Assembly: GCF_029319185.1 (NCBI RefSeq)
Contig: NZ_CP119754.1
Coordinates: 3,472,001 to 3,536,000 of the forward strand
Reading direction: 5' to 3'
DNA: 64,000 nt
DNA from: Superficieibacter sp. HKU1
Lineage (GTDB): Bacteria > Pseudomonadota > Gammaproteobacteria > Enterobacterales > Enterobacteriaceae
How positions within the stretch are numbered: the stretch's first letter is position 1; every line of letters starts with the position of its first letter. This document shows positions 28,934-36,143 of the stretch, one piece after another. Made by a program: the position numbers and the translations under genes. The notes under the pieces are model-generated. The model saw only the letters and a program-made list of their open reading frames with translations, searched no databases and was not told the origin of the DNA.

Positions 28934-31090
28934 ATGTCTTTTGATAGCAAGGAAACCGGCGCGTCCGGTATTACCGTTTCATTACTGGCGTTGGCTATTC
29001 ACGCCATTGTTGCCCCTTCGCTTGCCCACGCTGAGGAAGCGAACGCGCCTGAGCAAGAGATGGTCGTCGAAGGGTCGGCCACGCCAGCAGACGGCGACAC
29101 CGCACACGACTACAACGTTCTCACCACCCACGCGGGAACAAAAATGACCCTGACGCCGCGTGACGTTCCCCAGTCTTTCAGCGTGATAACGCAGCAGCGT
29201 ATGGAAGATCAGGATCTGCAATCTATCGGTGAGGTGCTGGACAACACGACCGGTATCTCATCTCAAATCGTCGATAGCGAGCGCTCCTCATACTTCTCGC
29301 GCGGGTTTGAAATCAGTAACTACACCTACGATGATATCCCGACCTCCGTCAGCGACGTCTGGAACTACGGCGATGCCGCGTCTGACACCGCCATTTACGA
29401 CCGCATCGAGGTGGTGCGCGGCGCTACCGGCTTGATGACCGGGGCGGGCAGCCCGGCGGCGTCGGTCAATATGGTGCGCAAGCATGCGGACAGCAAAACC
29501 TTCATCGGCAACGTCAATGCCAGCTACGGAAGCTGGAATAAGCAGCGCTACGTGGCAGACGTCTCTGGTCCGCTGAATGAGATGGGATCGGTGCGCGGGC
29601 GTATTGTCGCCGGCTATCAGGATCAGGACGGCTGGCTGGACCGCTATCATAAATCCAAAAAATTCCTTTACGGGGTGGTGGATGCGGATGTATCCGACCA
29701 CACCACGCTGTCGCTGGGCTACGACTATCAGGAGAGCAATACCGGCAATCCGACCTGGGGCGGGCTGCCGACCTGGTACAGCAACGGCGTGCGTACCCAT
29801 TACGATCGCAGCACTAACACCTCGGCGGACTGGGCGCGCTACAGCCTGGATTCGCGTAAAGTCTTCGCTAACGCCACGCATAACTTCGATAACGGCTGGT
29901 CGCTGCGGGTGAATGGCACCCATGCGGAGGAGAATTTTAACGACAAGTTGCTCTACGTGATGGGCTCCCCGGATATGATCACCGGTGAAGGCACCAGCGG
30001 TTTTGGCAGTAAAGATAAAGGTAAGCGCAAGCTGGATTCAGTCGATACTTATGCGACTGGCCCGTTCTCCCTGCTCGGACGCCAGCATGAACTGGTTGCC
30101 GGGGTGAGCTACAGTCGCCAGCATAACGCCACCTACAGTGCCGATGGTCCGGTTGATAGCGAGCAGATGGGGCGTTTTGATGATAGCTGGAACGGCGATG
30201 TCATCGATCCTGAATGGGGCGACTGGTATCTCAATGCTGACGATGTGGTGCGGCAGAAATCCGCCTACTCCGCCGCCCGCTTCTCGCTGGCCGACCCGCT
30301 CTCCTTAATTGTCGGCGCGCGCTATACGCAGTGGAGCACCAACGGCAGTAGCGGTGATATGAGCAAAACCAATATTACGCCATACGGCGGGCTGGTTTAT
30401 GACATCAACGATATCTGGTCAGCCTACGCCAGCTACACATCCATCTTCCAGCCGCAGACCAAACGCGACAGCAGTGGCAAATATCTTTCACCCGTCACCG
30501 GTAAAAGCTACGAAACCGGGCTGAAATCCGACTGGCTGAATGGCCGCCTGACGGCCACGTTTGCGGTGTTCCGCATTGAGCAGGATAACGTCGGCCAGGC
30601 GATCGATGGATCCTTCGTTAACGGCGGCAGCGAGCAGGCATACTACCCGGCAAAAGGGGCTACCAGCAAAGGGGCTGAGTTCGAACTGAACGGCGCGGTG
30701 ACCGATAATCTGCAAATGACCTTCGGCGCAACGCGCTACGTCGCCCGCGACACGTCCGGCCGCTTTAACAGCAACATGCCGCAGACCACGTTCAAACTGT
30801 TCACCCGCTATCAACTGCCGATGCTGCCTGACGTCACTATTGGCGGCGGAGCGAACTGGCAGAATGGGGTCTACAAAGACGCGACCGCGCCGGACGGCGA
30901 AACGAAGCGCGTATCGCAGGGCAGTTTCCCGCTGGTTAGTCTGTTTGCCCGCTACCAGATGACGAAGCAGCTGGCGGTGCAGGCGAACGTTGAAAACCTG
31001 TTTGACCGCAGCTATTACACCTGGCTTGGCGATTCAGAAGTGTACGGCGAGCCGCTGAATTATTCGGTGAATCTGTCTTATACGTTCTGA
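28934..31090 (+). CDS. FhuE-like TonB-dependent outer-membrane receptor
   Basis: A 718-residue TonB-dependent receptor. After a signal region ending AHA (about residue 32) comes a TonB-box-like EQEMVVEG, the plug domain (DVPQSFSVITQQRMEDQ, VRGATGLMTGAG, SVNMVRKHA) and a 22-strand barrel ending in YSVNLSYTF. Along its length it resembles E. coli FhuE, the receptor for ferric coprogen and rhodotorulic acid, for example in FRIEQDNVGQ and SYTSIFQPQ. It is divergent from zigA, and the 282-bp intergenic region holds a Zur-like and a Fur-like site. It could import ferric siderophores, or a zinc-metallophore complex given the neighbours; the sequence cannot decide. Confidence 0.85.
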   Translation: MSFDSKETGASGITVSLLALAIHAIVAPSLAHAEEANAPEQEMVVEGSATPADGDTAHDYNVLTTHAGTKMTLTPRDVPQSFSVITQQRMEDQDLQSIGEVLDNTTGISSQIVDSERSSYFSRGFEISNYTYDDIPTSVSDVWNYGDAASDTAIYDRIEVVRGATGLMTGAGSPAASVNMVRKHADSKTFIGNVNASYGSWNKQRYVADVSGPLNEMGSVRGRIVAGYQDQDGWLDRYHKSKKFLYGVVDADVSDHTTLSLGYDYQESNTGNPTWGGLPTWYSNGVRTHYDRSTNTSADWARYSLDSRKVFANATHNFDNGWSLRVNGTHAEENFNDKLLYVMGSPDMITGEGTSGFGSKDKGKRKLDSVDTYATGPFSLLGRQHELVAGVSYSRQHNATYSADGPVDSEQMGRFDDSWNGDVIDPEWGDWYLNADDVVRQKSAYSAARFSLADPLSLIVGARYTQWSTNGSSGDMSKTNITPYGGLVYDINDIWSAYASYTSIFQPQTKRDSSGKYLSPVTGKSYETGLKSDWLNGRLTATFAVFRIEQDNVGQAIDGSFVNGGSEQAYYPAKGATSKGAEFELNGAVTDNLQMTFGATRYVARDTSGRFNSNMPQTTFKLFTRYQLPMLPDVTIGGGANWQNGVYKDATAPDGETKRVSQGSFPLVSLFARYQMTKQLAVQANVENLFDRSYYTWLGDSEVYGEPLNYSVNLSYTF

Positions 31091-31096
31091 TACAAC

Positions 31097-31122
31097 TGGC
31101 CCCGGCGCGAGCGTCGGGGCCA
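31097..31122 (+). terminator. Hairpin between convergent receptor and kbp genes
   Basis: TGGCCCCG (31097-31104) pairs with CGGGGCCA (31115-31122) with further pairing inside. It lies just after the receptor stop codon and before the convergent kbp stop, and probably acts on both. Confidence 0.55.
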
Positions 31123-31150
31123 ACAGCACTACTGCCAAAAAACCAATCTG

Positions 31151-31591
31151 TTATTCAGGAATACGCAATACCTGGCCGGGATAGATTTTCTCCGGGCTTT
31201 TCAGCATCGGCTTATTGGCTTCAAAAATCTTATTGTACTTATTTGCGTCGCCATATACCTGTTTGGAAATAGCGCTCAGGGTATCACCGGATTTTACGGT
31301 ATAGAACTGGCTCTCTTTAGCCGGGGCATCCGTTTTGACCTGATCGTCAACGCTGGAAATACCCGCGATATTGCCTACCGCCACCAGCAGCTTTTCTTTA
31401 GCTTCCTGGCTCAGGGCAATACCGGAGACCACGGCTGCGCCGTCAGTTACCTGTACGTTAACTTTATCCGCGTCCGGAATACCGGTTTTGCTTAGGTGAT
31501 CCTGAACTTTTTTTGCCTGATCGTCATTATGGCCGGATACTGCATCCCAGAGTTTCTCGCCAGCATCTTTTACAAAGTTAAACAGTCCCAT
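31151..31591 (-). CDS. kbp: Potassium-binding protein Kbp (BON-LysM)
   Basis: A 146-residue cytoplasmic protein very similar to E. coli Kbp (YgaU). It has an N-terminal MGLFNFVKDAGEKLWD segment, a BON domain (about 24-90) and a C-terminal LysM domain (about 95-144, YTVKSGDTLSAISKQVYG). E. coli Kbp binds K+ ions and is induced by osmotic stress. The small length difference lies in the linker near residue 20. The 219 bp upstream are AT-rich and hold no gene. Confidence 0.95.
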   Translation of the reverse strand: MGLFNFVKDAGEKLWDAVSGHNDDQAKKVQDHLSKTGIPDADKVNVQVTDGAAVVSGIALSQEAKEKLLVAVGNIAGISSVDDQVKTDAPAKESQFYTVKSGDTLSAISKQVYGDANKYNKIFEANKPMLKSPEKIYPGQVLRIPE

Positions 31592-31811
31592 TTTTACCTC
31601 GTTATAGGCAGTGAAGATATCAACAGTGTAGCAGAAAATAATTACTCTACATTCTGCAACGTTTATAAATAAGCATCTGTATCAGAAAGTTATAGAGCCG
31701 ATAGTTAAATTAATTCATCAGTTAATTCCGATAAATAATATATTTTGGGGCATAAATTTAAATAGATAGTATTTTGCAGCAGAGGATATCTCTACTGCAA
31801 AATTTGTGATC

Positions 31812-32207
31812 CTATTTTTCTAAATGACTGATGCGCACCAAAGGCGGATCCTGCTTTTTATCCAGACTACCGCTCAGGGTGAGCAGATGATCTGGTTTAA
31901 CCTCACGATCGTTAAAGACGCTCGGTGGAATTTGCACCGTGATTTCACCGGTTTTGTCGCGGAACAGGAAGCGGTCGTCACCGGTTTTTTTCACCAGGTT
32001 ACCGCGAAATGAGACTGATGCGCCATCGTGCATCGCCTTCGCTTTTTCGATGGTTGAGATGCGTGCATCCTCAACCCCACGATATCCGTCATCCATCGCA
32101 TGCGGCGGCGGCGGAGCATCCCCCGGTTTCAGGCCACCTTTTTCTTCAGCGTGTACGCCCATACTTAGCAATGAGCCAAGAAGAATGAAAAGCGCTGTCT
32201 TATTCAT
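31812..32207 (-). CDS. ydeI: YgiW/YdeI-family periplasmic OB-fold stress protein
   Basis: A 131-residue exported protein with a signal peptide (cleavage near VHAEE, residue 20). A Pro-rich linker (DAPPPPHAMDDGYRGVEDA) precedes an OB-fold (about 50-130) with the blocks DGASVSFRGNLVKK and FRDKTGEI. It resembles E. coli YdeI, a BOF protein involved in peroxide and antimicrobial-peptide tolerance. It is divergent from the ydeJ-like gene; E. coli has the same ydeI/ydeJ neighbours at a distant locus, so the pair is placed differently here. Confidence 0.87.
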   Translation of the reverse strand: MNKTALFILLGSLLSMGVHAEEKGGLKPGDAPPPPHAMDDGYRGVEDARISTIEKAKAMHDGASVSFRGNLVKKTGDDRFLFRDKTGEITVQIPPSVFNDREVKPDHLLTLSGSLDKKQDPPLVRISHLEK

Positions 32208-32409
32208 CTGTGCCTCTCCGGTTATTCAGGTCAGCTATAAGCATGGCAGTCATCTTACGTTCCTGCAAATTCGCCGGGTTATTGCCGCTAATATACTGAT
32301 GAAAGTACACAATGCCTCGCGCTTATTTCTCTGTCTGTGCGGGAAATTTAGCTATATTACGTGGTAGCGTAGTGATTAATGGACGTTAACCGTAACCCTG
32401 AAGGTCGTA

Positions 32410-32961
32410 ATGAATAATTCCATAAACCCGTCAGCCACTGAGCAACACAATCATTCCCCGCTCTCTGTAGAACAGATTGCCGACCGTCTGGGCAGTCTCC
32501 TTACGCAAAAAAATTTACGCCTGACGACCGCGGAGTCCTGTACCGGCGGGCAAATTGCCACCACGCTGTGCGCGGCAAAAGACACCCCTGATTTTTACGG
32601 CTGCGGATTTGTCACCTTTACGGATGAGGCGAAAAGCCGATTACTGCACGTGCATCCCCGAACGCTGGCGGAGTATACCGCCGTTAGTCGTCAGACCGTG
32701 GAAGAGATGGCGCGGGGTGCAAGAGAGGTCTCAGGTGAACCACTGTCCGTTGCGGTCAGCGGTTATGCGGGCCCGGATGATGGTCCGGACGGGACACCCG
32801 CCGGCGTTGTCTGGTTTGCATGGTCTGTGCTTGAGCAGCCGGTGATAAGCGAATCCCGGCAGTTTAGCGGTGAGCCTGAAGACGTGATTAAGCAGGCGGT
32901 ACAGTTTGCCCTCGCCCGCGTGCTGCACTTTCTGGAAGAAGAGACTGAAGCCTCAGAGTAA
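32410..32961 (+). CDS. ydeJ: CinA C-terminal (PncC-like) amidohydrolase family protein, YdeJ-like
   Basis: A 183-residue protein of the CinA_C/nicotinamide-mononucleotide amidase family. It keeps the hallmarks LTTAESCTGGQIA (about residues 38-50), GFVTFTDEAKSRLL, AVSRQTVEEMA and VSGYAGPDDGPDGTPAG. The catalytic Ser-Cys region is intact, but whether it deamidates NMN is not known; E. coli YdeJ is a paralogue of PncC with no established activity. A second member, pncC itself, lies at 61498-61995. Its 3' end forms one arm of the terminator hairpin. Confidence 0.85.
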   Translation: MNNSINPSATEQHNHSPLSVEQIADRLGSLLTQKNLRLTTAESCTGGQIATTLCAAKDTPDFYGCGFVTFTDEAKSRLLHVHPRTLAEYTAVSRQTVEEMARGAREVSGEPLSVAVSGYAGPDDGPDGTPAGVVWFAWSVLEQPVISESRQFSGEPEDVIKQAVQFALARVLHFLEEETEASE

Positions 32962-32976
32962 TCCCCTGAGGCTTTA
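32948..32976 (+). terminator. Terminator overlapping the ydeJ 3' end
   Basis: AAGCCTCAG (32948-32956, in the last codons) pairs with CTGAGGCTT (32966-32974), followed by TATATT. The convergent yqaE stop codon is at 32979-32981, so it may serve both genes. Confidence 0.7.
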
Positions 32977-32978
32977 TA

Positions 32979-33137
32979 TTAATTGCGCGTCTGTACCCAG
33001 AAAGCATGAATAAGTCCGGGAATATAACCCAGCAGCGTCAGAATAATATTCAGCAGAAACGCCCAGCCGAAGCCTTTACCAATAAGTACTCCCAAAGGGG
33101 GAAGAATGATCGTAATTACTACGCGCCAGAAACCCAT
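32979..33137 (-). CDS. yqaE: YqaE/Pmp3-family small membrane protein
   Basis: A 52-residue, two-helix inner-membrane protein: MGFWRVVITIILPPLGVLIG, then KGFGWAFLLNIILTLLGYIPG, then LIHAFWVQTRN. It is nearly identical to E. coli YqaE (UPF0057/Pmp3 family), linked to membrane hyperpolarisation and envelope stress. The ATG at 33135-33137 has a GGAGT site a few bases upstream. In E. coli ygaV, ygaP and stpA come between yqaE and alaE; here there is only a YodC-like gene. Confidence 0.93.
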   Translation of the reverse strand: MGFWRVVITIILPPLGVLIGKGFGWAFLLNIILTLLGYIPGLIHAFWVQTRN

Positions 33138-33308
33138 AAAAAACTCCGTATAAAAAGCAGGCTATTGTAAAAAAAGAGATTTTCTCTCTAAGCGTAAACA
33201 GTGTAGTCAACGGTGGAGGTTGCGCCCCGCCTTTTTACCCTCTTTTACCTTCCTGACGTTACTATGCTAATGTTTTGAACAATGAACCACATCAACAGGA
33301 GAGTAAGT

Positions 33309-33488
33309 ATGTTCTCAACGGGCGATATCGTGCAGCCGCGCATTGGCGGCCCAAAGTTAAAAATTATTGAGGTAAATGCCGATCAGATTGTTGCCGTTCC
33401 GGCAAATGACGAGCAGGGCAATAAAGTCACGCTCAAGGCCGCTGACGTGGTGCTCTACGCCGAAGATGGCGATTTTGGCGTTTGTTGA
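33309..33488 (+). CDS. YodC-family DUF2158 small protein
   Basis: A 59-residue protein beginning MFSTGDIVQPRIGGPKLKI, the pattern of DUF2158/YodC proteins (a small SH3-like beta fold with conserved GGP). No function is established. ATG 33309 is preferred because AGGAGAGTAAGT precedes it; an in-frame ATG at 33282 lacks a good site. A hairpin (GCGGTGAGG/CCTCGCCGC) follows the stop codon. Confidence 0.75.
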   Translation: MFSTGDIVQPRIGGPKLKIIEVNADQIVAVPANDEQGNKVTLKAADVVLYAEDGDFGVC

Positions 33489-33929
33489 TCGCAGGCGGTG
33501 AGGCTATACCTCGCCGCAGCGCAAATATGCATTTCCATTCATTTTAACCGCATAATAACCCTCTCATGTTTTCAGCATTATCCTCTGCTAAACGCGTTTT
33601 TATCCTATAAAAAATGCTTTACCGCCCGCGTAATGACGTTACTCCCGATACTCTACTGAAAAATGTGAAGTGACGCAGACTGTCTAAAATGCACCAAAAC
33701 CCTCACCAATCCTAACTCATTGATTTAAAAATAATAAAAACACAACAGCAACGAAAATAACGAAACGCGTAAAAAACAGACAACCACAAAGCAATTTATC
33801 CATAAAAATTAAGTAAATAAAAATATTCATCTAGTTGTGAGTTTATAAGCAGTCATATAATCTATACACATCGAATGAAGCGGCTATTCCCGCTAATCCC
33901 CTACTTCCTTTTTCTTCAGGAGCACAACG
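33489..33929 (+). promoter_or_regulatory. AT-rich gene-free region with the alaE promoter
   Basis: No credible gene is seen in these 441 bp. In E. coli the stpA gene occupies the place just upstream of alaE; no stpA-like coding is detectable here. A perfect TATAAT (33856-33861) with TTGTGA (33835-33840) 15 bp upstream is a candidate alaE promoter. The stretch 33720-33850 is strongly A-rich and could bind H-NS or Lrp. Confidence 0.45.
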
Positions 33930-34379
33930 ATGTTCTCTGCGCAGTCCCGTCTGCGTCACGCGATGGCTGACACGTTTGCAATGGTGGTCTACTGCTCCAT
34001 TGTTAATATGCTGATCGAGATATTCCTCTCCGGAATGACGTTTGAACAGTCGCTTTCATCGCGTCTGGTGGCAATCCCGGTTAACATTATTATTGCGTGG
34101 CCTTACGGTTTTTATCGCGATGCGATTATGCGCGTGGCGCGCCGCATTAGCCCGGCGGGATGGATTAAGAATCTGGCGGATGTGGTGGCGTATGTGACGT
34201 TTCAGTCACCGGTCTATATTGCGATTTTGTTGACCGTGGGCGCGGGCTGGCCGCAAATTGTGGCGGCCGTCAGCTCGAATATTGTGATTTCCATGTTGAT
34301 GGGGGCGGTCTATGGCTACTTTCTGGACTACTGCCGCCGTCTCTTTCGCGTCACGGCATGCCAGCAGGCAAAAGCCTGA
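33930..34379 (+). CDS. alaE: L-alanine exporter AlaE
   Basis: A 149-residue inner-membrane protein with four predicted transmembrane helices (about residues 16-35, 46-66, 88-108 and 112-132). It begins MFSAQSRLRHAMADTFAMVV, as in AlaE (YgaW) of E. coli. It exports L-alanine and protects from alanine-containing peptides; in E. coli it is induced through Lrp. AGGAG precedes the ATG. It is convergent with ygaC, with only 10 bp between stop codons. Confidence 0.93.
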   Translation: MFSAQSRLRHAMADTFAMVVYCSIVNMLIEIFLSGMTFEQSLSSRLVAIPVNIIIAWPYGFYRDAIMRVARRISPAGWIKNLADVVAYVTFQSPVYIAILLTVGAGWPQIVAAVSSNIVISMLMGAVYGYFLDYCRRLFRVTACQQAKA

Positions 34380-34389
34380 GGGAACAGCA

Positions 34390-34740
34390 TTAACCCGGCT
34401 GGTACTCGCCGAATACACCTTTAACAAAACGCTCAAGTGCCATCCGTGAACTGAAGCCGTGAGGAATGCCGTAATGTTCCTCGCGGTGGCCTCCCAGATA
34501 AAGCGGGAAGTGCTGATAGTGATCGCAGGTTTTTATATCCGAGGCCGGATCCGCAAGCGTCATGCACCGTTCTTTCAGGGTCGGATGGACAATCAGCGCC
34601 GTTCTTCCCATCCGCGCTTCGCGATTAACATATACGTAGTCCTCCCCACGCTGATAACCGTAAGTCTTCTGCGTGACTACATCCATTGTGAATCCCATTC
34701 TTTCAAGAACGCGCGCCACCTCATCGGGTCGTAAATACAT
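34390..34740 (-). CDS. ygaC: YgaC, DUF2002 family protein
   Basis: A 116-residue cytoplasmic protein matching E. coli YgaC closely (MYLRPDEVARVLERMGFTMD, GRTALIVHPTLKERC, YGIPHGFSSRMALERFV). Its function is unknown; in E. coli it is reported among Fur-regulated genes. It is divergent from ygaM with about 160 bp between the starts. Confidence 0.92.
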   Translation of the reverse strand: MYLRPDEVARVLERMGFTMDVVTQKTYGYQRGEDYVYVNREARMGRTALIVHPTLKERCMTLADPASDIKTCDHYQHFPLYLGGHREEHYGIPHGFSSRMALERFVKGVFGEYQPG

Positions 34741-34902
34741 ATTTTATCCTCGTTATCTTTTACTGCATCGCCACCTTAACGTATTCAGCATTAGCACCGC
34801 TTTCAGAAAAGTCCATAAAAGAGTTTTTAGCGCTGCGTTTAATTTCCGGGTCAAAAAAGGTGGTCTACACTTAAAAACACATCGAAATCAATGGAGGATC
34901 CC

Positions 34903-35232
34903 ATGTTTAATCGACCGAACCGTAACGATGTAGATGATGGCGTTCAGGATATCCAGAATGACGTTAATCAATTAGCGGATAGCCTTGAATCCGTATTAAA
35001 GTCCTGGGGCAGTGATGCCAAAGGCGAAGCAGAAGAAGCGCGCCGTAAAGCGAAAGCGCTGTTAAAAGAAACGCGTGCACGTGCCAACGGCCGTACCCGT
35101 GTGGGCCAGGCAACGCGTGACGCCGTAGGTTGCGCAGGAACGTTTCTGCGTGAAAAACCCTGGTGCAGCGTCGGTACAGCCGCCGCCGTCGGGATTTTCT
35201 TTGGCGCACTATTGAGCCTGCGCCGCCGCTAA
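34903..35232 (+). CDS. ygaM: YgaM, ElaB/YqjD-family ribosome- and membrane-associated protein
   Basis: A 109-residue protein of the ElaB/YqjD/YgaM (DUF883) family. A charged N-terminal helical domain (about 1-80, MFNRPNRNDVDDGVQDIQND) is followed by a C-terminal transmembrane anchor (about 90-105) with the GxxxG-containing AAAVGIFFGALLS. Relatives bind stationary-phase ribosomes to the inner membrane. ATG 34903 is chosen over 34891 by homology and by the GGAGG at 34892-34896. A rho-independent terminator follows. Confidence 0.93.
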   Translation: MFNRPNRNDVDDGVQDIQNDVNQLADSLESVLKSWGSDAKGEAEEARRKAKALLKETRARANGRTRVGQATRDAVGCAGTFLREKPWCSVGTAAAVGIFFGALLSLRRR

Positions 35233-35253
35233 TTCATCCCCTGTTTTAATCAG

Positions 35254-35292
35254 AACCCCTGCTGGTCGCCCGGCGGGGGGTTTTCTTTTTTC
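35254..35292 (+). terminator. Terminator after ygaM
   Basis: An imperfect GC-rich stem ACCCCTGCTGG / CCGGCGGGGGG is followed by TTTTCTTTTTT. It lies about 22 bp after the ygaM stop codon. Confidence 0.75.
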
Positions 35293-35369
35293 CCCCCTGC
35301 TCCGCTCTGCGTCAGCCACGGCGCGCCTTCCCACGCTACGTTCATCTGCCAGGCAAAACTTATCTAAAA

Positions 35370-35416
35370 ATACTATATCTTGTATGGTTGAACTTTTAGT
35401 TATCTACATCTAGTAT
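35370..35416 (+). promoter_or_regulatory. Two NrdR boxes upstream of nrdHIEF
   Basis: ATACTATATCTTGTAT (35370-35385) and TATCTACATCTAGTAT (35401-35416) both match the NrdR-box pattern ACACWATATMTWGTGT. They are offset by exactly 31 bp, three helical turns, the usual spacing for cooperative binding of the ATP/dATP-sensing repressor NrdR. Confidence 0.75.
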
Positions 35417-35490
35417 CTCATCTTATGAAGCAACACGACTCCGACGCGATATCCGCGCCGCCACTCTCATTCTAAATGGAAATACGAATC

Positions 35491-35736
35491 ATGCGTATTA
35501 TTATTTACACCCGAAATGATTGCGTTCAATGCCACGCCACCAAACGTGCGATGGAAAGTCGCGGACTGGCGTTTGAGATGGTTAACCTGGATGTTGAGCC
35601 GGATGAAATTGAGACGCTGCGTGCCCAGGGCTATCGCCAGCTGCCGGTGGTCATCGCCGGTGAAACCAGCTGGTCTTGCTTCCGCCCGGATATGATCAAT
35701 CGCCTCAGCGCTGCGCCCGTTGCCGCCCGCGCGTGA
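35491..35736 (+). CDS. nrdH: Glutaredoxin-like protein NrdH
   Basis: An 81-residue thioredoxin-fold reductant with the redox motif CVQC (residues 11-14: NDCVQCHATK) and C-terminal WSCFRPDMI. It is the electron donor for the class Ib ribonucleotide reductase. It is the first gene of nrdHIEF, downstream of two NrdR boxes. ATG 35491 gives the E. coli length; an upstream ATG at 35476 is less likely. Its stop overlaps the GTG start of nrdI. Confidence 0.95.
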   Translation: MRIIIYTRNDCVQCHATKRAMESRGLAFEMVNLDVEPDEIETLRAQGYRQLPVVIAGETSWSCFRPDMINRLSAAPVAARA

Positions 35737-36143
35737 GTACGCTCGTCTTCTTCTCCAGCAGCTCGGAAAACACGCTGCGTTTTATCGAGCGGCTGGGATT
35801 GCCCGCGGTACGTATTCCGCTGAACGAGCGCGAACGCATCCGGGTAGATGAACCCTACATTTTGATTGTGCCGAGCTACGGCGGCGGCGGAACGGCAGGC
35901 GCAGTGCCGCGCCAGGTGATCCGCTTTTTAAATGATAAACATAATCGGGCGCTAATTCGCGGGGTGATTGCTTCAGGGAATCGCAACTTCGGCGAAGCTT
36001 ACGGGCGCGCCGGAGATGTCGTTTCGCAGAAATGCAACGTTCCCTGGCTTTATCGTTTTGAGCTGATGGGCACCCAACGTGATATCGATAACGTGCGAAA
36101 AGGAGTGAGCGAATTTTGGCAACGACAACCGCAGAACGCGTAA
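35733..36143 (+). CDS. nrdI: Flavodoxin-like NrdI
   Basis: A 136-residue flavodoxin-like protein that supplies superoxide to assemble the dimanganese-tyrosyl cofactor of NrdF. The start is GTG 35733, overlapping the nrdH stop (GTGA). It reads STLVFFSSSSENTLRF, with the FMN phosphate-binding Ser/Thr loop, then IVPSYGGGGTAGAVP and GNRNFGEAYGRAGD. The ATG-based extension to 35676 lies in nrdH and is not used. Its last 28 bp overlap nrdE. Confidence 0.95.
   Translation: MSTLVFFSSSSENTLRFIERLGLPAVRIPLNERERIRVDEPYILIVPSYGGGGTAGAVPRQVIRFLNDKHNRALIRGVIASGNRNFGEAYGRAGDVVSQKCNVPWLYRFELMGTQRDIDNVRKGVSEFWQRQPQNA

Noticed and set aside
20084..31090. Mobile genetic island with integrase or insertion sequences
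   Set aside because: The gene content is accessory, but I see no transposase, integrase, attachment repeats or terminal inverted repeats at the edges.
33489..33929. A hidden stpA pseudogene
   Set aside because: No stretch in any frame resembles the H-NS/StpA N-terminal or DNA-binding motifs.
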